DNA from: FEN-299 sp963717945
GTDB taxonomy: Bacteria; Acidobacteriota; Vicinamibacteria; Vicinamibacterales; Fen-181
Direction: 5' to 3'
Assembly: GCA_963717945.1 (NCBI GenBank)
Contig: CAVQXT010000007.1
Span: forward strand, 682,001-746,000
DNA length: 64,000 nucleotides
In this document: piece by piece, positions 9,080 through 17,882 of the stretch
Layout: each line of letters begins with the position of its first letter
How positions within the stretch are numbered: position 1 is the stretch's first letter
Notes under the pieces: generated by a model
Databases searched by the model: none
What the model saw: the letters and a program-made list of their open reading frames with translations, nothing else
Told to the model about the DNA's origin: nothing
Position numbers and translations under genes: made by a program

Positions 9080-11788
9080 ATGCCGCTTCGCCTCCGAATG
9101 TCCTTGCCGCTGATCGCGCTGGCGCTCCTCGCTCACGCCGCGCAGGCGCAGCGGGCCCCATACCTCGATACGACGCTCTCCCCGGCGGCACGCGCGCACG
9201 ACCTGGTGGGCCGGATGACGCTCGACGAGAAGGCGGCGCAGCTCGAGGACTGGGCCACCGCCATCCCCCGGCTCGGCATTCCCGACTACCAGACCTGGAA
9301 CGAGGCGCTGCACGGCGTCGCCCGCGCCGGCTACGCCACCGTGTTCCCGCAGGCGATTGGCATGGCGGCGACCTGGGACAAGGGGATGGTGAAGCAGATG
9401 GGGGAGGTGATCTCCGCCGAGGCCCGCGCCAAGTACAACCAGGCGCAGCGGGAGGGCGATCACCGCATCTTCCACGGGCTGACCTTCTGGTCGCCCAACA
9501 TCAACATCTTCCGCGATCCCCGCTGGGGGCGCGGGCAGGAGACCTACGGCGAGGACCCCTTCCTGACCGCGCGGATGGGCGTCGCGTTCGTCTCCGGCGT
9601 GCAGGGGGACGACCGGGACCACCTGCGCGCGGTGGCGACCAGCAAGCACTTCGCCGTGCACAGCGGCCCGGAGACGATGCGCCACGGCTTCAACGTGGAC
9701 GTCTCGCCGCGCGACCTGGAAGAGACGTACCTGCCCGCCTTCCGCGCCACCGTCGTCGAGGGCGGCGCGCAGTCGGTGATGTGCGCCTACAACGCGGTCG
9801 ACGGCTGGCCGGCCTGCACCAGCCGGATGCTGCTCGAGGAGCACCTGCGCCGCGCGTGGGGATTCACGGGCTTCGTCGTCTCCGACTGCGGCGCGATCGG
9901 CGACGTGCACAGCGGCCACAAGAAGACCGCCGACATGACCCACTCGGCCGCCCTCGCGCTCGCGGCGGGTACCGACCTCTCCTGCAGCGCCGGGTCGCCG
10001 GGCTTCAACACGCTGGCCGACGCCGTCAGGCAGGGGCTGGTCGCGGAGGACCTGGTGACGACGGCCGTCGAGCGGCTCTACACCGCCCGCTTCCAGCTGG
10101 GCATGTTCGATCCGCCAGGGTCCAACCCGCTCGACGCGCTCCTCGCGTCGGCCGACCTCTTCGAAAAGAACCGCGAAACGGCCCTGGCAGCCGCCGAGAA
10201 GAGCATCGTCCTGCTCGAGAATCGCGGCGTGTTGCCGCTCGGGAGCGCGCCGCGGCGCATCGCCGTGGTGGGCCCGACCGCGGACCTGCTCGTCTCGATC
10301 CTCGGCAACTACGTCGGCACGCCGGTCCGCCCGGTGACGCCGCTCGACGGCGTGCTGCGGCAGTTCGCAGGCTCACGCGTCCTCTATGCGCAGGGCGCGA
10401 CGCTCGCCGCCGGTGTCGGCGTCCCGGTCCCCCGCACGGCGTTCGGTCTCGGCACGGGCCTGAAGGCCGAGTTCTTTGCGACTCCCGACTGGACCGGCCG
10501 GGCGGTGAAGACGACGGCCGAGCCGCTGGTCCAGGCTGACTGGGAAGACGCGCTGCCGGTGCCGGAGCTGGCGACCCACAGCTACTCCGTCCGCTGGAGC
10601 GGGACGCTGACCGTGCCCGCCCCCGGGCACTACGTCTTCACGCTCGAGCCCGGTGATAGCTGGCCTTACTCGCCGATCGAGCGGTATCGCTTCACGCTCG
10701 ACGGCAGGGTGCTTTCCGAGGGCAGCCTCCGGCAGGACGACGACCGTCCGGGGCAGCAGCGCGACAAGGCTCCAGGCGTCTCGCCGGCGGCCCCTCCGCC
10801 GGCGCACTCGCCGAAGGACGTCTCGATCGCGGTGGACTTCACCGACACCAACGCGCACGACTTCCGCCTCGAGTACTCGCATGCCGGCGACCGGGCGGGC
10901 GGCGGGCTGACGTTGAAGTGGCAGGCGCCCGCCGGCGCGCAACTCGGGGAAGCCGTCGCGCGCGCGACCGAAGCGGACGTCGTGATCGCCTTCGTCGGTC
11001 TGTCTCCGCAACTCGAAGGCGAGGAGATGAAGATCAAGATCGACGGCTTCGACGGCGGCGATCGGACCAGCCTGGACCTGCCCGCCGCGCAGCAGACACT
11101 GCTCGAGGCCGTGGCCGCGACGGGCAAGCCGCTCATCGTCGTCCTGCAGAGCGGCGGCGCGGTCGGTCTGAACTGGGCCAGTGAGCACGCCTCGGCCGTC
11201 CTCGCAGCCTGGTACCCGGGCGTCGAGGGAGGCACCGCCATTGCGCGCACGCTCGCCGGCCTCAACAATCCCGCCGGGCGCCTGCCGGTCACCTTCTATG
11301 CCGGGCTGAAGGACCTTCCGTCCTTCACCGACTACTCGCTCCGGGGGCGCACCTACCGTTATTACGCCGGCAAGCCGCTGTGGGGCTTCGGATTCGGGCT
11401 CAGCTACACCACCTTCATGTACGGCCCGGTCAGGCTGTCAGCCACGAAGCTGAAGGCCGGCGAGCCGGTCGTGGCCACGGTGACGGTGACCAACATGGGC
11501 GCGGTCGGAGGCGACGAGGTGGTGGAGGCGTACTTGACCTCGCCGCAGGCGGGCGGGCCGATCCGGTCGCTCGTCGGGTTCGAGCGGGTGACGCTGGCGC
11601 CGGGAAGCAGCAGGAGCGTCAGCATCAGAATCGACCCCAGGTCGCTCTCGAGCGTGGACGAACGGGGCAACCGTTCCGTGCTGGCGGGGAAGTACGTCCT
11701 CACGCTGGGCGGCGCGCAGCCGCAGGAGACGAAGGCGAAATCCGAGACCGCCTTCACCGTTGCCGGCTCGCTGAGGCTGGCGAAGTAG
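9080..11788 (+). CDS. Secreted GH3 beta-xylosidase/beta-glucosidase with PA14 insert
   Basis: 902 residues from the ATG at 9080, preceded by GAGGAGGGG. The longer in-frame extension upstream lacks support. The signal peptide is LIALALLAHAAQAQ. The GH3 N-terminal barrel has the nucleophile Asp269 in FVVSDCGAI. The C-terminal domain is interrupted by a PA14-like beta module (about residues 455-620: GLKAEFFATPDWTG ... YVFTLEPGDSWPY). A fibronectin-like domain ends the protein. The close spacing of motifs (TWNEALHGVARAG, DPRWGRGQETYGEDPFLT) is typical of GH3 beta-xylosidases and related beta-glucosidases acting on plant polysaccharide fragments in the periplasm or outside the cell. A TATACT -10-like hexamer lies at 9002-9007. 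Confidence 0.9.
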   Translation: MPLRLRMSLPLIALALLAHAAQAQRAPYLDTTLSPAARAHDLVGRMTLDEKAAQLEDWATAIPRLGIPDYQTWNEALHGVARAGYATVFPQAIGMAATWDKGMVKQMGEVISAEARAKYNQAQREGDHRIFHGLTFWSPNINIFRDPRWGRGQETYGEDPFLTARMGVAFVSGVQGDDRDHLRAVATSKHFAVHSGPETMRHGFNVDVSPRDLEETYLPAFRATVVEGGAQSVMCAYNAVDGWPACTSRMLLEEHLRRAWGFTGFVVSDCGAIGDVHSGHKKTADMTHSAALALAAGTDLSCSAGSPGFNTLADAVRQGLVAEDLVTTAVERLYTARFQLGMFDPPGSNPLDALLASADLFEKNRETALAAAEKSIVLLENRGVLPLGSAPRRIAVVGPTADLLVSILGNYVGTPVRPVTPLDGVLRQFAGSRVLYAQGATLAAGVGVPVPRTAFGLGTGLKAEFFATPDWTGRAVKTTAEPLVQADWEDALPVPELATHSYSVRWSGTLTVPAPGHYVFTLEPGDSWPYSPIERYRFTLDGRVLSEGSLRQDDDRPGQQRDKAPGVSPAAPPPAHSPKDVSIAVDFTDTNAHDFRLEYSHAGDRAGGGLTLKWQAPAGAQLGEAVARATEADVVIAFVGLSPQLEGEEMKIKIDGFDGGDRTSLDLPAAQQTLLEAVAATGKPLIVVLQSGGAVGLNWASEHASAVLAAWYPGVEGGTAIARTLAGLNNPAGRLPVTFYAGLKDLPSFTDYSLRGRTYRYYAGKPLWGFGFGLSYTTFMYGPVRLSATKLKAGEPVVATVTVTNMGAVGGDEVVEAYLTSPQAGGPIRSLVGFERVTLAPGSSRSVSIRIDPRSLSSVDERGNRSVLAGKYVLTLGGAQPQETKAKSETAFTVAGSLRLAK

Positions 11789-11933
11789 GCGTGCCGGCGG
11801 CCGCTGTAGCGCCATGAATGGACGAGCTCGAGGCCGCGTTCCCGGAGAATCCGTTTGACAGACGCCGGCTTGCACCCATAGTGTGGGTTGGCCTCGTTGT
11901 CGTGCCCCGTGTGAAGAGATGAAGGAGATCTTG

Positions 11934-12578
11934 ATGTCGTCGAGAAGTGCTGCCTCGCTACTGGTCCCGGTCCTATTCTGTTCTCTGGCCTTGTCCGCCC
12001 GCGTGATGGCCCAGGCACCTCCCCAGGCCCAGCCGCCCGTCCCGGCGCCGGCGCCTGTCCAGCCCCCCGCTCCCGCCGCCGCCCGGAGCACCGAGCGGGT
12101 CGTGATCATCGACATGCAGGGCGCCATCGCCGGCTGCAACGAAGGCCAGCGCGACCTCGAGGCGCTGGCGAAGAAGTTCGAGCCGCGCCGGCTGGAGCTG
12201 CAGCGGCTCAATACCGAGGTCGAAGGGCTGAAGAAGCAGCTCGCCTCGCAGGGCTCCACGCTGGCGCCCGCCGCGCGCGACACCCTCGCGAAATCAATCG
12301 AGAACAAGACGAAGACGCTGCAGCGCTCGGCGGAGGACTCGAACAACGAGTACCAGCAGCAGCAGAACGAGATCGCCCAGCGCATCCTGAAGAAGATGGG
12401 GCCGGTGCTCAGCAAGTACGTGGACGACAACGGGTTCGGCCTGGTGCTCGACGCATCCGCGCCGTGGCCGCAGGGGCCGGTGGTGGTGGCGGCGCCCGCG
12501 GTGGACATCACCAAGGCCGTGGTGACGGCCTACAACACCGTGTCCGGCGTTCCGGCGCCGCCGAAGGTCACGAAGTAA
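11934..12578 (+). CDS. OmpH/Skp-family periplasmic chaperone
   Basis: 214 residues from the ATG at 11934, which has AAGGAG six bases upstream. The signal peptide is SLLVPVLFCSLALSARVMAQ. A proline-rich linker (residues about 29-52) is followed by VVIIDMQGAIAGCNEGQRDLEALAKKFEPRRLELQRLN and a coiled coil to about residue 160, then the conserved end GPVLSKYVDDNGFGLVLDASAP. This is the OmpH/Skp fold, a chaperone carrying outer-membrane proteins through the periplasm. It is usually found next to bamA and lpxD. Here it stands alone, so it is probably an extra paralogue. The 145 bases before it hold no feature I can support. Confidence 0.85.
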   Translation: MSSRSAASLLVPVLFCSLALSARVMAQAPPQAQPPVPAPAPVQPPAPAAARSTERVVIIDMQGAIAGCNEGQRDLEALAKKFEPRRLELQRLNTEVEGLKKQLASQGSTLAPAARDTLAKSIENKTKTLQRSAEDSNNEYQQQQNEIAQRILKKMGPVLSKYVDDNGFGLVLDASAPWPQGPVVVAAPAVDITKAVVTAYNTVSGVPAPPKVTK

Positions 12579-12654
12579 GATCTCGGCAGCGGTGGGGCGC
12601 CTCCGCTTCATGCGGCCGTTTCGGCGTCCGGCCCAGGCTGCCGCGACGGAAATC

Positions 12655-12939
12655 CTAGGTCCGCTCTTTCGCCCCGACCCGACGTTCCGCCCAGTCCCGC
12701 TTTGTCTGGCGGCGAGGCGCCTTCCTCGCCGCCGGCTTCTTCCCGCTGACGGCCTCGGTCGCCATCCGCCGGGCATCGGTTCGCACGATGAATGACACCG
12801 GCAATTCGTCGGGGTCGAAGGCGTCGCCAAGGTCCGGGAACAGGTCGAGCAGGAGCTCGACCTCGTTCGCCAGCTCGCGGAGCCTGAGCGCCGCGCCGCG
12901 TTTCGCGAGTTCGAGCATGTGCGGAGAGGGTTTGTCCAT
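12655..12939 (-). CDS. Hypothetical protein with basic tail
   Basis: 94 residues. The first half is helical and acidic (MLELAKRGAALRLRELANEVELLLDLFPDLGDAFDPDELPVSF). The second half is a Lys/Arg/Ala tail (SGKKPAARKAPRRQTKRDWAERR) like the tails of small nucleic-acid-binding proteins. GAGGTG precedes the ATG. It is convergent with the OmpH gene and upstream of a small membrane protein on the same strand. No family name can be given. DNA or RNA binding is an inference from the tail only. Confidence 0.6.
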   Translation of the reverse strand: MDKPSPHMLELAKRGAALRLRELANEVELLLDLFPDLGDAFDPDELPVSFIVRTDARRMATEAVSGKKPAARKAPRRQTKRDWAERRVGAKERT

Positions 12940-13005
12940 CGGGCACCTCGCTGTTGTCTTGATTGTAGCGGAGCCGGCGCCCTGGGCGCAGGTCCCGACC
13001 TCCGG

Positions 13006-13410
13006 CTACTCCCGCGGGGCGAGGAACAGCGAGTACGAGAGCAGGGCCACGCCGATGAGCAGCGGGATCAGGCCGACCAGGTAGATGCGCTCTTCGGTAA
13101 CGAGGCCGGCCAGGAAGATCATGAGGCCGACGCCGACCGCGATGTTCACCAGCCCGCCCAGCCTGAGCCCCTCCTTCCGCTTCGCGGCGGCCTGCCTGTT
13201 CTCCTCGCGGAGCAGGTCGAGCACGGCCGCCGGGCCCTGCGATTCCGAGAGTTTCTTCAGCGTCTCGCTCTTATAGTAGGCTTCTCTCTCCTTGCGCCGC
13301 GCGTCGGACCACGAGGCCACGGCGATGAACCCGAACAGGGCGACGGCGCCGACGCTGAGGAAGAGGAACACCGCAGTACCGGCTCCGAACGGGATGGCGC
13401 CACCGAACAT
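13006..13410 (-). CDS. Small membrane protein (DUF6249-like), divergent from an ECF sigma factor
   Basis: 134 residues starting MFGGAIPFGAGTAVFLFLSV at 13410, with GGGAGG six bases upstream. The frame extends further upstream but has no start signal there. One N-terminal membrane helix (about 10-32) is followed by a charged helical cytoplasmic segment (DARRKEREAYYKSETLKKLSESQGPAAVLDLLREENR), then two helices (about 84-126). The layout matches small DUF6249-type proteins often encoded beside ECF sigma factors. The assignment rests on pattern only. The divergent arrangement suggests shared control with the sigma gene. Confidence 0.7.
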   Translation of the reverse strand: MFGGAIPFGAGTAVFLFLSVGAVALFGFIAVASWSDARRKEREAYYKSETLKKLSESQGPAAVLDLLREENRQAAAKRKEGLRLGGLVNIAVGVGLMIFLAGLVTEERIYLVGLIPLLIGVALLSYSLFLAPRE

Positions 13411-13472
13411 ATTTGCCTCCCTGGCGGCCTTTCTGACCGCCACGTCTGGTGAGACGGCCTCTTCGCCGAGCC

Positions 13473-13516
13473 GGTTTCGTTTTCTTGCGCCGGGGCGGCC
13501 GCGAGAAAACGAAACC
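13473..13516. promoter_or_regulatory. Perfect 13-bp inverted repeat between divergent genes
   Basis: The arms GGTTTCGTTTTCT (13473-13485) and AGAAAACGAAACC (13504-13516) are exact inverted copies separated by 18 bases. The site lies 62 bases before the small membrane protein and 41 bases before the sigma factor start. Each arm carries GAAAC pointing outward toward one gene, similar to the GAAC core of ECF -35 elements. It may therefore be a two-sided promoter/operator. The AT-rich arms stand out in this GC-rich region. Confidence 0.5.
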
Positions 13517-13557
13517 CTCCATCGTCCGGGCGAGTCCAACTCCAGGAGATGACCCCG

Positions 13558-14124
13558 GTGAGCGCGTCCGAAGACGAGATCGACGTCGCGCGCGTGATCG
13601 GCGGCCAGGTGTCGGCCTTCGAGGGGATCGTCCGCCGCTGGCAATCGCCGCTCGTCAATCTCGCCTATCGGTTCTGCCGCGATCGCGGCCGTGCCGAGGA
13701 CATGGCACAGGAGGCGTTTCTGCGGACCTATCGCGCGCTCCCGTCGTGGCGCCGCGAGGCGGCGTTTTCGACGTGGCTGTTCGCGCTCGCCACCAATGTC
13801 TACCGGACCGAGCTGCGGCGGGTGCCGACCGGCATGATCCCCCTCGACGCCGTCTCCGAGCCGAGGGACCCTCACTCCGCCGGCGCGGCGCTCGAAGACG
13901 ACGACCGGGACCGCATCGTCCGGCGCGCGGTGCTGGCGCTTCCGGCGAAGTACAGGGACGCCGTGGTCCTCTTTTACTTTCACGGCATGGATATCGCCGC
14001 CGCGGCGCGGAGCCTCGGCCTGCCTGAGGGCACCGTGAAGATCCGGCTCTCGCGCGGCCGGGAAATCCTGCGGGACAAGCTGCCACGGTTGTTCGAGCCC
14101 CGACGGGTGGAGCAGGCGTCATGA
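13558..14124 (+). CDS. ECF-subfamily RNA polymerase sigma factor
   Basis: 188 residues from a GTG at 13558. AGGAG at 13544-13548 is nine bases before this GTG but directly abuts the ATG at 13549, so the GTG is the better start. Sigma region 2 is at about residues 20-90 (FEGIVRRWQSPLVNLAYRFCRDRGRAEDMAQEAFLRTYRALPSWRREAAFSTWLFALATN). Region 4 is at about 125-180 (LPAKYRDAVVLFYFHGMDIAAAARSLGLPEGTVKIRLSRGREIL). It overlaps the next gene by four bases (ATGA), so the two are translationally coupled. That downstream membrane protein is the obvious candidate partner. The signal sensed is not visible. Confidence 0.93.
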   Translation: MSASEDEIDVARVIGGQVSAFEGIVRRWQSPLVNLAYRFCRDRGRAEDMAQEAFLRTYRALPSWRREAAFSTWLFALATNVYRTELRRVPTGMIPLDAVSEPRDPHSAGAALEDDDRDRIVRRAVLALPAKYRDAVVLFYFHGMDIAAAARSLGLPEGTVKIRLSRGREILRDKLPRLFEPRRVEQAS

Positions 14125-14492
14125 AACCAGACGATCTCGACCGCATCCTGTCGGCCGACGACGATATCGTGCCGGCGTCCGGGCTGGTGGCGTCGGTCAT
14201 GGACCTCGTGAGGACCGAGGCCTCCGCCCCGCCACCGATTCCGTTCCCGTTTGCCCGGCTCGCCTGGACCCTCGCTGCCGTCATCGCCCTCACGACGTGG
14301 CTGGCGTGGAGCGGCGTGACCGATCCGCTGTGGGAACCGGTCATGTCCCTGTCGCCAGACGCCTGGGCGAGCCTGCTGAAGCAGGCCGCCGACGTGGCCG
14401 TCAGGACGGGGGCGGGGTGGACGGCCACCGCGCTGGCGGTGGCGATCTTGTCGGCGCGGCTGGCGGCGCGGCTCGCATCCCCGCGAGCCTGA
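14121..14492 (+). CDS. Membrane protein coupled to ECF sigma factor, possible anti-sigma factor
   Basis: 123 residues, sharing ATGA with the sigma gene stop. The N-terminal ~38 residues are acidic (MKPDDLDRILSADDDIVPASGLVASVMDLV). Two membrane helices follow (about 44-63 and 97-118). The position, coupling and cytoplasmic N-terminal segment before a membrane helix fit a membrane-bound anti-sigma factor. The zinc-binding HxxxCxxC motif of ZAS anti-sigma factors is absent, and the N-terminus is shorter than usual. The role is inferred from context. Confidence 0.7.
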   Translation: MKPDDLDRILSADDDIVPASGLVASVMDLVRTEASAPPPIPFPFARLAWTLAAVIALTTWLAWSGVTDPLWEPVMSLSPDAWASLLKQAADVAVRTGAGWTATALAVAILSARLAARLASPRA

Positions 14493-14580
14493 CACGCCCT
14501 CTCCGACCGGGGCATCAGCCGGGTGCGCTATCCTGAGGGAGCGACTCGACGTCTAAGATGCGACGGGCGATCGGAGAGGA

Positions 14581-17070
14581 ATGATGGGCTGGCTCACTCA
14601 GAACCTGCGGTATGCGGGGCGCACGCTGGTCAAGGCGCCCGGCTTCACCTCGATCGTCGTCCTGACGCTCGCGCTGGGCATCGGCGCCAACACCGCCATC
14701 TTCACGCTGATGGACCAGGTGCTGGTGCGGTCGCTCCCCGTCGAGGACCCCGCCAGCCTGGTGGCGCTCGACGCGCCGGGACCGAACCGGGGCCGGTTCG
14801 AAGCCGACCATGCGTTCTCGTACCCGATGTTCGTGGACTTCCGGGACAAGAACCGCGTCTTCAGCGGCGTGTTCGCGCGGTTTCCTGTGGGCCTGACGAT
14901 GCTCCACGAGAACCGCTCGGAACGGGTGAAGGGCGACCTGGTGACGGGCACCTACTTCCAGGTGCTCGGCCTGCACGCCGCCGCCGGGCGTCTGCTCGGG
15001 CCGAGCGACGACGTCGTGCCCGGCGGCCACCCCGTGGCCGTGCTCTCGCACGGATTCTGGCTGCGGCGGTTCGGGGGCTCCACGGCCATCGTCGGCAAGA
15101 CGATTCGCCTCAACGGCCAGCCGATGACCGTCGTCGGCGTCGGTCCGGCGGGCTTCAACGGCACCGATACGGGCAGGGCGCCGGACGTGTTCGTCCCCGT
15201 CGCGATGAAGGCGCAGATGACGCCCACCTACGACGGGCTGCACGAGCGCCGCTACATGTGGCTGCAGGTGATGGCGCGCCTCAAGCCGGGCGTGTCGCGG
15301 GAGCAGGCCTCGGCGGCGATGAACGTCCTGTTCCGGCAGATACGGGAGCAGGAGGTCAAGGAGATCAAGGCCACCTCCGAGCGTTTCAGGAAGAGATTCG
15401 TGGAGACGCGGCTGCTGGTGGAGCCAGGCGGACGGGGCTTCTCCAGCGTGCGCGATCAGTTCTCGACGCCGCTGGTGGTCCTGATGGCGCTCGTCGGCCT
15501 CGTGCTGCTCATCGCGTGCGCGAACGTCGCGAACCTGCTGATGGCGCGCGCCCCCGCGCGACAGCGGGAGATCGGCATCCGGCTGGCGCTCGGCGCGTCG
15601 CGGGGCCGCATCGTCGGCCAATTGCTGGTCGAGAGCCTGATGCTCGCCATCATGGGAGGCCTGCTCGGGATTCTCGTCTCGATCTGGACCGGCGACCTCC
15701 TGCTCGGCGCGCTGCCGTTCGAGTCCGCCTCGCGCACGTTCACGTCGGTGCCGGACGGCCGCGTGCTGGTCTTCGCGCTGGCCGTGTCGCTGCTGACCGG
15801 CGTGGCGTTCGGCCTGGTCCCGGCGTGGCAGACGGCCCGCCCGCAGCTGCTCTCGTCGCTCAAGGAGGAGGGCGCGAGCGTCGTGAGCACGGCGCACGTC
15901 CGCCTGCGCAAGGGACTGGTCATGGCGCAGGTGGCGCTGTCGCTGCTGCTGCTGGTGGGCGCCGGGCTGTTCGTCCGCAGCCTGTGGAACCTCCGCACGC
16001 TCGATCCCGGCTTCCGCGCCGAGGGCCTGACGACCTTCTCGCTCGATCCCACGTTGAGCGGCTACACGGACGCCCGGTCGCGATCCCTCTACAAGCAGCT
16101 GCTCGAGGCGATCGGGCAGCAGCCAGGCGTGCTGCACGCGTCTCTCGCCTCCACCACGCCGCTGTCCGGCGACCTGTCGATCATGACCGTCACCGTCGAT
16201 GGATACAAGGCGAAGGAAGGGGAGGACATGAACCCCCACGTGAACTGGGTGGGGCCGGGGTTTCTCGAGACGATGGGCATCCCGCTCGTCGCCGGGCGGG
16301 ACTTCACTCCCGCCGACGTCGCGGGCGCGCCGCGCGTGGCGATCGTGAGCGAGAAGATGGCCCGCTACTTCTTCGGGGACCTCAATCCGATCGGCCGGCG
16401 CTTCGGCTTCGCCCGCGGCACGCCCACGGATATCGAGATCGTCGGGGTGGCGAAGGACGGGAAGGACCTCGACCTGCGCTCCGACGTCGCCCGGCTCGTC
16501 TACATCCCGTTCGACCAGGACGAAGGCCTCGGCGGCGTGACGTTCCTGGTTCGCACCGCGTCGGCGGGCACGCCGAGCGCCGACGCCCTCCGGCGGATCG
16601 TCCGGCAATTCGATGCGGGGATCCCGGTGGTGGACGTCAAGTCGATGGCGGCGGTGGCCAACGAGTCGCTCTTCATCGAGCGGATGGTGGCGATGCTCAC
16701 GGCCTGCTTCGGCGCCCTGGCCACGCTGCTGGCCGCCGTGGGCCTGTACGGCGTCATGAGCTACGCCGTGGCGCGGCGCACCCGCGAAATCGGCCTGCGG
16801 ATGGCGCTCGGCGCCGATCGCCGGAGCGTCGTGTGGCTGGTGATGCGGGAGGTGATCGTCCTCGTCGTCGCCGGCGTCGGCCTCGGCCTGCCGCTGGCGA
16901 TCGGGTTCAGCCGCGTCGTCCGCGCCCAACTGTTCGGCGTGTCGCCGGCCGACCCGCTGACCCTGCTGGCGGCGGGCGCCACCCTGGTCACGGTGGCCCT
17001 GCTGGCCGGTTACGTCCCCGCCGCCGCGGCCTCGCGCGTGGACCCGATGATCGCGCTTCGGCACGAGTGA
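14581..17070 (+). CDS. ADOP-family ABC transporter permease (duplicated MacB/FtsX type)
   Basis: 829 residues. The opening LRYAGRTLVKAPGFTSIVVLTLALGIGANTAIF is the signature of Acidobacterial duplicated orphan permeases. A periplasmic MacB-core domain (about 60-260) precedes three helices (LVVLMALVGLVLLIACANVANLLMARAPARQREIGIRLALGASRGRIV). The layout is then repeated with a second core domain (about 480-680) and a second helix set (MLTACFGALATLLAAVGLYGVMSYAVARRTREIGLRMALGA). No ATPase gene is adjacent. Family members work with unlinked MacB-like ATPases in export or mechanotransmission and their substrates are unknown. AGAGGA lies just before ATGATG, and the second ATG at 14584 has better spacing. 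Confidence 0.93.
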   Translation: MMGWLTQNLRYAGRTLVKAPGFTSIVVLTLALGIGANTAIFTLMDQVLVRSLPVEDPASLVALDAPGPNRGRFEADHAFSYPMFVDFRDKNRVFSGVFARFPVGLTMLHENRSERVKGDLVTGTYFQVLGLHAAAGRLLGPSDDVVPGGHPVAVLSHGFWLRRFGGSTAIVGKTIRLNGQPMTVVGVGPAGFNGTDTGRAPDVFVPVAMKAQMTPTYDGLHERRYMWLQVMARLKPGVSREQASAAMNVLFRQIREQEVKEIKATSERFRKRFVETRLLVEPGGRGFSSVRDQFSTPLVVLMALVGLVLLIACANVANLLMARAPARQREIGIRLALGASRGRIVGQLLVESLMLAIMGGLLGILVSIWTGDLLLGALPFESASRTFTSVPDGRVLVFALAVSLLTGVAFGLVPAWQTARPQLLSSLKEEGASVVSTAHVRLRKGLVMAQVALSLLLLVGAGLFVRSLWNLRTLDPGFRAEGLTTFSLDPTLSGYTDARSRSLYKQLLEAIGQQPGVLHASLASTTPLSGDLSIMTVTVDGYKAKEGEDMNPHVNWVGPGFLETMGIPLVAGRDFTPADVAGAPRVAIVSEKMARYFFGDLNPIGRRFGFARGTPTDIEIVGVAKDGKDLDLRSDVARLVYIPFDQDEGLGGVTFLVRTASAGTPSADALRRIVRQFDAGIPVVDVKSMAAVANESLFIERMVAMLTACFGALATLLAAVGLYGVMSYAVARRTREIGLRMALGADRRSVVWLVMREVIVLVVAGVGLGLPLAIGFSRVVRAQLFGVSPADPLTLLAAGATLVTVALLAGYVPAAAASRVDPMIALRHE

Positions 17071-17101
17071 GACGCCCCGGCCGGCCCCGCGCGCGGCACC
17101 G

Positions 17102-17860
17102 TCACCGGGTCTTGGCCTGCTGGCGCGCGAAGAGCCGTCTCGCGCCGTCGGCGATCAACTGGGCCGCCTCTTCGTAGGTCAGGCGCCCGGTGTTGATCAC
17201 CGCGTGGTAGAGCAGCGGGTCGTCGATCCGGCTCTTGAAGTAGGTCTTCACGTAGCGGGCCCGGCCGCGGTCTTCCTTCTCGACGTACCGGGCGGCCTCC
17301 TTCAGGCTCATCTTGTTGGCCTCGCGCACGCGCTCGATGCGCTGCTCGAGCGGCGCGACCAGCCTGACGTGGAAGACGTTGGGGGTTCGGGCCGTGATCA
17401 CGCTGCACCCCCGCCCGACGACGATCACCCGTCCCAGCTCGACCAGGTGCAGGATGGTGTCGACGATGTCCGGGACGATCCTCCAGGTCGCCGGCTGCAG
17501 CCCGAGCACGTCGGCCAAGGTCTCCTGCAGATACGAGCGGCGGCCTTCGGAGATGTACGGCGCGAGCTTGCTCGGCAAATGGTGCTCCTCGAGCACCTTC
17601 TCGATGAGCTGACGATCGAATACCGTCCACGTGCACGGTCCCTTCGGCCCGTCCTCCTGGAGGAGGCCGACGAGGCGCTCCACGACCGGCTGCGCCCCGC
17701 AGCCGGTCTCGCGCGCGACGGTGATGGCCGGCCCGGGCACGCGGCGACGGGCGGCCGGCTTGCCGGCCGGCTTGTCTTTGAGCTGGGCGACCACGTAGGC
17801 CCGGGCCCGACCCAGCGCGACGTCGCTGTAGATGGACTCCGAGAACGGTTCAACGGGCAT
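17102..17860 (-). CDS. Cytidylate kinase-like protein
   Basis: 252 residues resembling the cytidylate-kinase-like family (PF13189). A P-loop-like start ITVARETGCGAQPVVERLVGLL is followed by FDRQLIEKVLEEHHLP, then VIVVGRGCSVITARTPNVFHVRLVAPLEQRIERV and a lid-like Arg-rich segment (EKEDRGRARYVKTYF). True Cmk has a GPxGxGKS loop. Here the loop is degenerate (RETGCGA), so the nucleotide substrate is uncertain. AGGAGG precedes the ATG. It lies 22 bases after the end of the lipoprotein/S41 pair on the same strand and may be their last operon gene. Confidence 0.8.
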   Translation of the reverse strand: MPVEPFSESIYSDVALGRARAYVVAQLKDKPAGKPAARRRVPGPAITVARETGCGAQPVVERLVGLLQEDGPKGPCTWTVFDRQLIEKVLEEHHLPSKLAPYISEGRRSYLQETLADVLGLQPATWRIVPDIVDTILHLVELGRVIVVGRGCSVITARTPNVFHVRLVAPLEQRIERVREANKMSLKEAARYVEKEDRGRARYVKTYFKSRIDDPLLYHAVINTGRLTYEEAAQLIADGARRLFARQQAKTR

Positions 17861-17882
17861 GCCTGCCTCCTGTACTTACAGA

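Noticed and set aside
11800..11920. Minus-strand peptide HDNEANPHYGCKPASVKRILRERGLELVHS
   Set aside because: It looks protein-like and might be a fragment of a lost gene, but it has no start signal and its frame runs antisense into the GH3 gene, so nothing can be supported.
14515..17064. 849-residue minus-strand open frame
   Set aside because: It is the antisense shadow of the ADOP permease, with Arg/His/Asp-rich low-complexity translation and no domain; the plus strand encodes a clear family member.
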